From: an uncultured Lachnospiraceae bacterium
GTDB lineage: Bacteria > Bacillota > Clostridia > Lachnospirales > Lachnospiraceae
Assembly (NCBI GenBank): GCA_947174185.1
Contig: CAMWHY010000012.1
Coordinates: forward strand, 1-38,025
Direction of reading: 5' to 3'
Length of the DNA stretch: 38,025 nt
The position numbers were made by a program, and so were the translations under genes. The notes beneath the pieces were generated by a model. It was given only the letters and a program-made list of their open reading frames with translations, made no database searches and had not been told where the DNA came from. The first letter of the stretch is position 1. Each line of letters starts with the position of its first letter. Shown here piece after piece: positions 34,525 to 38,025 of the stretch.

Positions 34525-35147
34525 AAAAATATAAGGATATCCAGCCTTTATTTCAGAACAAATATCTTAATTTTTATCACATGGATGCAACGACTGATTC
34601 AGGAAAAACGTTTGACTACTATTTTGCGTCCAGAAATCCCAAAGATTGTATTAAGGCAGTGACAGGAAGCACAAAGGCGGAGGGCGTGGTCATCTATCCC
34701 ATCTGGAAGGAGGAGCCGGACAAGATCGTACTGATTAAGCAGTACCGTTATCCGTTGGGAGATATGATATACGAATTGCCGGCGGGGCTGATTGACAAAG
34801 GAGAGGATGCGTCGCAGGCTGCCGTCAGGGAGATGCAGGAGGAGACGGGATTTTCCTTGGAAGTATATAAAGGGGGAGCAGAATATTACCGCCGGCCGTT
34901 TTATATGGGAGCAGGATATACGGATGAGGCATGTCAGGTGGTATTTGGTTATGCAAGCGGAGTGTGGGACCGGCAGAAATTAGAGGAGACAGAGTCGATC
35001 AGAGTTTTGCTGGCAGATAAACAGGAAGTCAGCCGGATTCTGACGGAAGAAAAAGTTTCTTTGAGAATGGCATATCTGATGATGAACTTTTTGCAGTCGG
35101 ACCCGGAAAACCCGTTTGCCTTTCTTTCTGTAAAGATGAATCAATAA
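34521..35147 (+). CDS. Nudix hydrolase, ADP-ribose pyrophosphatase-like
   Basis: 208 aa. Nudix box GLIDKGEDASQAAVREMQEETGF matches the consensus (Gly, Glu, then REMQEETG). The preceding ELPAG is typical of ADP-ribose pyrophosphatases, which clear ADP-ribose and related nucleoside diphosphates. ATGA overlap with the previous gene. Confidence 0.93.
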   Translation: MKKYKDIQPLFQNKYLNFYHMDATTDSGKTFDYYFASRNPKDCIKAVTGSTKAEGVVIYPIWKEEPDKIVLIKQYRYPLGDMIYELPAGLIDKGEDASQAAVREMQEETGFSLEVYKGGAEYYRRPFYMGAGYTDEACQVVFGYASGVWDRQKLEETESIRVLLADKQEVSRILTEEKVSLRMAYLMMNFLQSDPENPFAFLSVKMNQ

Positions 35148-35185
35148 AGAGTTATGTAGGGTAAAGGTGATAGAGAGGAAAACAG

Positions 35186-38025
35186 ATGATAAAGGAAAGT
35201 TTAAATGGAGTCGGTTGGAAGATGAAAGCTGCTTCCGGCAAGATTTATGACGCAGTGATACCGGGATCGGTAATGTCCGTGCTGTTGGATGCTGGCGTGA
35301 TGGAGGACCCATATTATCGGGAGAATGAAAAGGATACGCTGGCGCTGTTTGAAAAGGATTATGAATTTTTTTGTAATTTTTCCGTCAGTGGCGCTCATAT
35401 GCAGGAGGATATGATCGAGCTGGTATTTTACGGACTGGATACGCTGGCGGAGATTTATCTGAACGGCAGGCTTCTTGCCTCTACCTCCGATATGCACAGA
35501 ACTTTTCGTTTTGCCGTAAAAGAGCAGGTCCGTCTGGGAGCCAATGAACTTCGGGTGATATTACATTCACCATTGGCGTATCTTAAGAATTATAAGCCTG
35601 AAAAGGGAAAGGAGATTGGTTATACCGCCTGCGGCGCCATCAGGGGCAACCAGTATCTTAGAAAGGCGCATTCCATGTTTGGCTGGGACTGGGGTCCACA
35701 GCTTCCTGATGCCGGGATATTCCGAAGTGTAGAGCTGCACAGTTATTCCAAAGCGAGAATTAAAGATATTCGTATTAGTCAGGAGCATAGGCAGGATGGG
35801 GTTCTTGTGACGATCGACCCGGTTCTGCAGATGTTTGATAATATTCCTGTGGAGATCGAAGTTCAGATGACCGGACAGAAGCCGGTCACGGTACTGACAA
35901 GAATGCCGGAGGGCAACGGCGCGGTCACGTCTTATGGAGAAAATAAGATACAGATTCTGATTGAACAACCGGAACTCTGGTGGCCGAATGGCATCGGTGA
36001 GCATCCCTTATATACGATTACCATCCGGATCAAGAAAGCAGATTATCTCTATGATGAGAAAACGATGCGGATTGGTTTGCGTACGCTGACAGTCTCTCAA
36101 AAAGAAGACGAATACGGCGAGGAATTTGCTTTTTGCGTCAACGGCATGAAGATCTTTGCCATGGGTGCAGATTATATTCCGGAAGATTGTGTTTACTCAA
36201 GGATCACGAAGGAACGCCTTACGATGCTGGTGGACAGCGCGGCGCGTGCAAATTATAACTGCTTAAGAGTATGGGGCGGCGGTTATTATCCTTCTGATGA
36301 TTTTTATGACCTATGTGATGAGTACGGCATCATCGTCTGGCAGGATCTGATGTATGCCTGTAATGTATATGAACTGACGCCGGAACTGGAGGAGAATATT
36401 GTTGCGGAGGTGCGGGATAATGTTGAAAGACTGCGCCATCATGCTTGTCTGGGACTTTGGTGCGGCAACAATGAAATCGAATCCGGCTGGAGCCACTGGT
36501 CTGATTTTCAAAAGGAAAAGCCTGCACTGCGTGCGGATTATATCAAGATCTTTGAATATCTTCTGCCTAAAACGGTAAAAGAAGCGGACGGAGTAACATT
36601 TTACTGGCCTTCTTCCCCGTCATCGGGCGGCTGTTTTGATGCGCCGGATGATGAAAACCGTGGAGATGCGCATTATTGGGAGGTATGGCACGGACAGAAG
36701 CCCTTTGAAGAATACAGGGAGCATTATTTCCGGTTTTTATCAGAATTTGGTTTTCAATCGTTTCCTTCCATGAAGACGATCAGAACTTTCACGGAGCCGG
36801 AAGATCACAATATATTCTCCCCGGTTATGGAAAGTCACCAGAAAAATGGCTGGGCAAATGGGAAGATCTTGTATTATCTGTCTGAAAATTTTCTTTACCC
36901 AAAGGATTTTGAAAGTTTGCTCTATGTCAGCCAGATATTGCAGGGAATGGCGATCAAGTTTGGGGTGGAGCATTTCAGACGGAACAGGGGAAGATGTATG
37001 GGCGCCCTGTACTGGCAGATGAATGATAACTGGCCGGTAGTATCGTGGTCCAGTATTGATTATTTTGGGCGATGGAAGGCGCTACATTATATGGCAAGAC
37101 GTTTTTATGCACCCATCGCCGGAAGTATCCAGAAGGAGGGCAACAAGCTGACGGCTTATGTAGATAATGGAAGTCTTACGGACGTCAACTGTAAACTGGA
37201 GCTGTTGTTGTGGGATATGGATGGGAAGGAACTTTCCCGCCATACGGAAAGTAAACGAAGCTATCATGGAAAAGTTGCCGTATTTGAGACCTGCGATGCT
37301 ACAAGGATGATAGAAAAGTACGGAGAACGTAATATATATGCGGAAGCGGTATTTATCTATGGGGATGGCGTTATACAGGTTGAGGCGGAGACATTTGCAC
37401 CTTATAAACACCTTTCGCTGAAGCCTGCACGGATCAGTCGGGAGATTGTAGAAGAAGAGGAGCTGTTTCGGATTATTTTGACGACAGATGCTTTTGCTCC
37501 CTTTGTATTTTTGGATTTAAAGGATGCCGATGGTATCTTTAGCGACAATGCATTTCATATGACGCCGGGATTTAATTATGAAGTGGTCCTGGAGAAGAAG
37601 GATATTTTTCATGGTGAAATTCCGGATGCATCAGCTTTGGCAAAACAGTTGACGGTTACCTGCCTGCAGGATTCCTATATGAATCTGGAGGAGTCAAAAG
37701 CGGTGGTTTCGTTGGCGGAAGAAGCATCTTCGGAAGTTGGGACGGAGCAACTTCCTTTGGCTGAAACATTAACGGAACAGGTGGAAAAACCCACGGAGAC
37801 AATGCAGACGATAGAACAGCCGGAGATGCCGGTACATACAACGGAAGAATTGACGGGGAAAGATGCGGAACCGGAGCTGATAAAAACAGAGAAATCGGCT
37901 GAACCAGTACAGACGGAACCGACAGAGGCAGAGAAATCGGCTGAACCAGTGCAGACGGAACCGACAGAGACAGAGAAATCGGCTGAACCAGTGCAGACGG
38001 AACCGACAGAGACAGAGAAATCGGC
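35186..38025 (+). CDS. GH2 beta-mannosidase with long repetitive C-terminal tail, 3' end outside window
   Basis: At least 946 aa, open at the window edge. Sugar-binding and Ig-like domains (~1-300), TIM barrel with acid/base Glu430 (LWCGNNEIE) and nucleophile Glu520 (SEFGFQSFPS), then a C-terminal beta domain to ~835. This is the beta-mannosidase branch of GH2, releasing terminal mannose. No signal peptide at the start (MIKESLNGVGWKM), so it should be cytosolic. After ~835 it continues into an Ala/Glu/Pro/Thr-rich tail with a 14-residue repeat, unusual for a cytosolic enzyme. ATG 35186 with AGAGG upstream. Confidence 0.93.
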   Translation, partial: MIKESLNGVGWKMKAASGKIYDAVIPGSVMSVLLDAGVMEDPYYRENEKDTLALFEKDYEFFCNFSVSGAHMQEDMIELVFYGLDTLAEIYLNGRLLASTSDMHRTFRFAVKEQVRLGANELRVILHSPLAYLKNYKPEKGKEIGYTACGAIRGNQYLRKAHSMFGWDWGPQLPDAGIFRSVELHSYSKARIKDIRISQEHRQDGVLVTIDPVLQMFDNIPVEIEVQMTGQKPVTVLTRMPEGNGAVTSYGENKIQILIEQPELWWPNGIGEHPLYTITIRIKKADYLYDEKTMRIGLRTLTVSQKEDEYGEEFAFCVNGMKIFAMGADYIPEDCVYSRITKERLTMLVDSAARANYNCLRVWGGGYYPSDDFYDLCDEYGIIVWQDLMYACNVYELTPELEENIVAEVRDNVERLRHHACLGLWCGNNEIESGWSHWSDFQKEKPALRADYIKIFEYLLPKTVKEADGVTFYWPSSPSSGGCFDAPDDENRGDAHYWEVWHGQKPFEEYREHYFRFLSEFGFQSFPSMKTIRTFTEPEDHNIFSPVMESHQKNGWANGKILYYLSENFLYPKDFESLLYVSQILQGMAIKFGVEHFRRNRGRCMGALYWQMNDNWPVVSWSSIDYFGRWKALHYMARRFYAPIAGSIQKEGNKLTAYVDNGSLTDVNCKLELLLWDMDGKELSRHTESKRSYHGKVAVFETCDATRMIEKYGERNIYAEAVFIYGDGVIQVEAETFAPYKHLSLKPARISREIVEEEELFRIILTTDAFAPFVFLDLKDADGIFSDNAFHMTPGFNYEVVLEKKDIFHGEIPDASALAKQLTVTCLQDSYMNLEESKAVVSLAEEASSEVGTEQLPLAETLTEQVEKPTETMQTIEQPEMPVHTTEELTGKDAEPELIKTEKSAEPVQTEPTEAEKSAEPVQTEPTETEKSAEPVQTEPTETEKS
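37889..38025 (+). repeat. 42-bp tandem repeat coding a 14-residue unit
   Basis: Units begin at 37889, 37931, 37973 and 38015, exactly 42 nt apart and in frame, giving EKSAEPVQTEPTE(A/T) repeats. The second and third units differ from the first by single bases. The window stops inside the fourth. Confidence 0.92.

Noticed and set aside
37889-38025. 42-bp repeat as a CRISPR array
   Set aside because: Units are directly adjacent with no spacers and stay in frame within the beta-mannosidase gene.

Overview
The window looks like chromosomal DNA of an anaerobic Firmicute of the Lachnospiraceae type. The evidence is moderate-to-low GC, strong AGGAGG ribosome sites, a pyruvate formate-lyase locus, a hybrid-cluster-type redox domain protein, a VanW/G5 protein, MutS2 with an Smr domain, and a B12-binding radical SAM enzyme. 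I saw no rRNA, tRNA, CRISPR array, prophage or IS element. Species assignment is inference.

Region by region. 1-5.2 kb: the 3' part of a secreted-type subtilisin (S8) gene, then three tandem paralogs of an unrecognised membrane-anchored protein. Each paralog is followed by an in-frame 99-nt relic of the protease gene's 3' end, and the array ends in a broken fourth copy. 5.2-7.9 kb: a half-size ABC exporter behind a leader full of inverted repeats, plus a small two-TM coiled-coil protein. 8.1-11.4 kb: an operon of ECF sigma factor, six-TM protein, ABC ATPase and ABC-2 permease, closed by a bidirectional terminator. 11.4-14.1 kb (minus): a pyruvate formate-lyase split into three genes, namely a catalytic body without its radical domain, a 71-aa Cys-containing protein, and an 81-aa stand-alone glycyl radical domain. 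14.3-15.6 kb (minus): a MATE transporter. 15.8-17.6 kb: a small CxxC redox protein and a double-domain PPK2. 17.7-18.3 kb (minus): an SCP2 domain with a histone-H1-like tail. 18.7-22.1 kb: a radical SAM enzyme, endonuclease III and a DEDDh exonuclease. 22.1-24.7 kb: a membrane TPR-like protein (minus), a 35-aa membrane protein and a VanW/G5 protein. 24.7-27.4 kb: a HypE/AIR-synthase-like protein, an Lrp regulator and an aminotransferase, probably one operon. 27.5-32.6 kb (minus): mutS2, response regulator, histidine kinase and trmL, with mutS2 possibly leaderless. 32.8-38.0 kb: SIS isomerase, HD-GYP relative, Nudix hydrolase and a GH2 beta-mannosidase. The last gene runs off the window inside a 42-bp tandem repeat.

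The two strongest candidates for something under-described are the three-gene pyruvate formate-lyase, where every piece has its own ribosome site so the split is not a simple frameshift, and the protease/membrane-protein array with its protease-tail fossils. A third is a shared ~33-nt start-region motif in front of two unrelated transporter genes.
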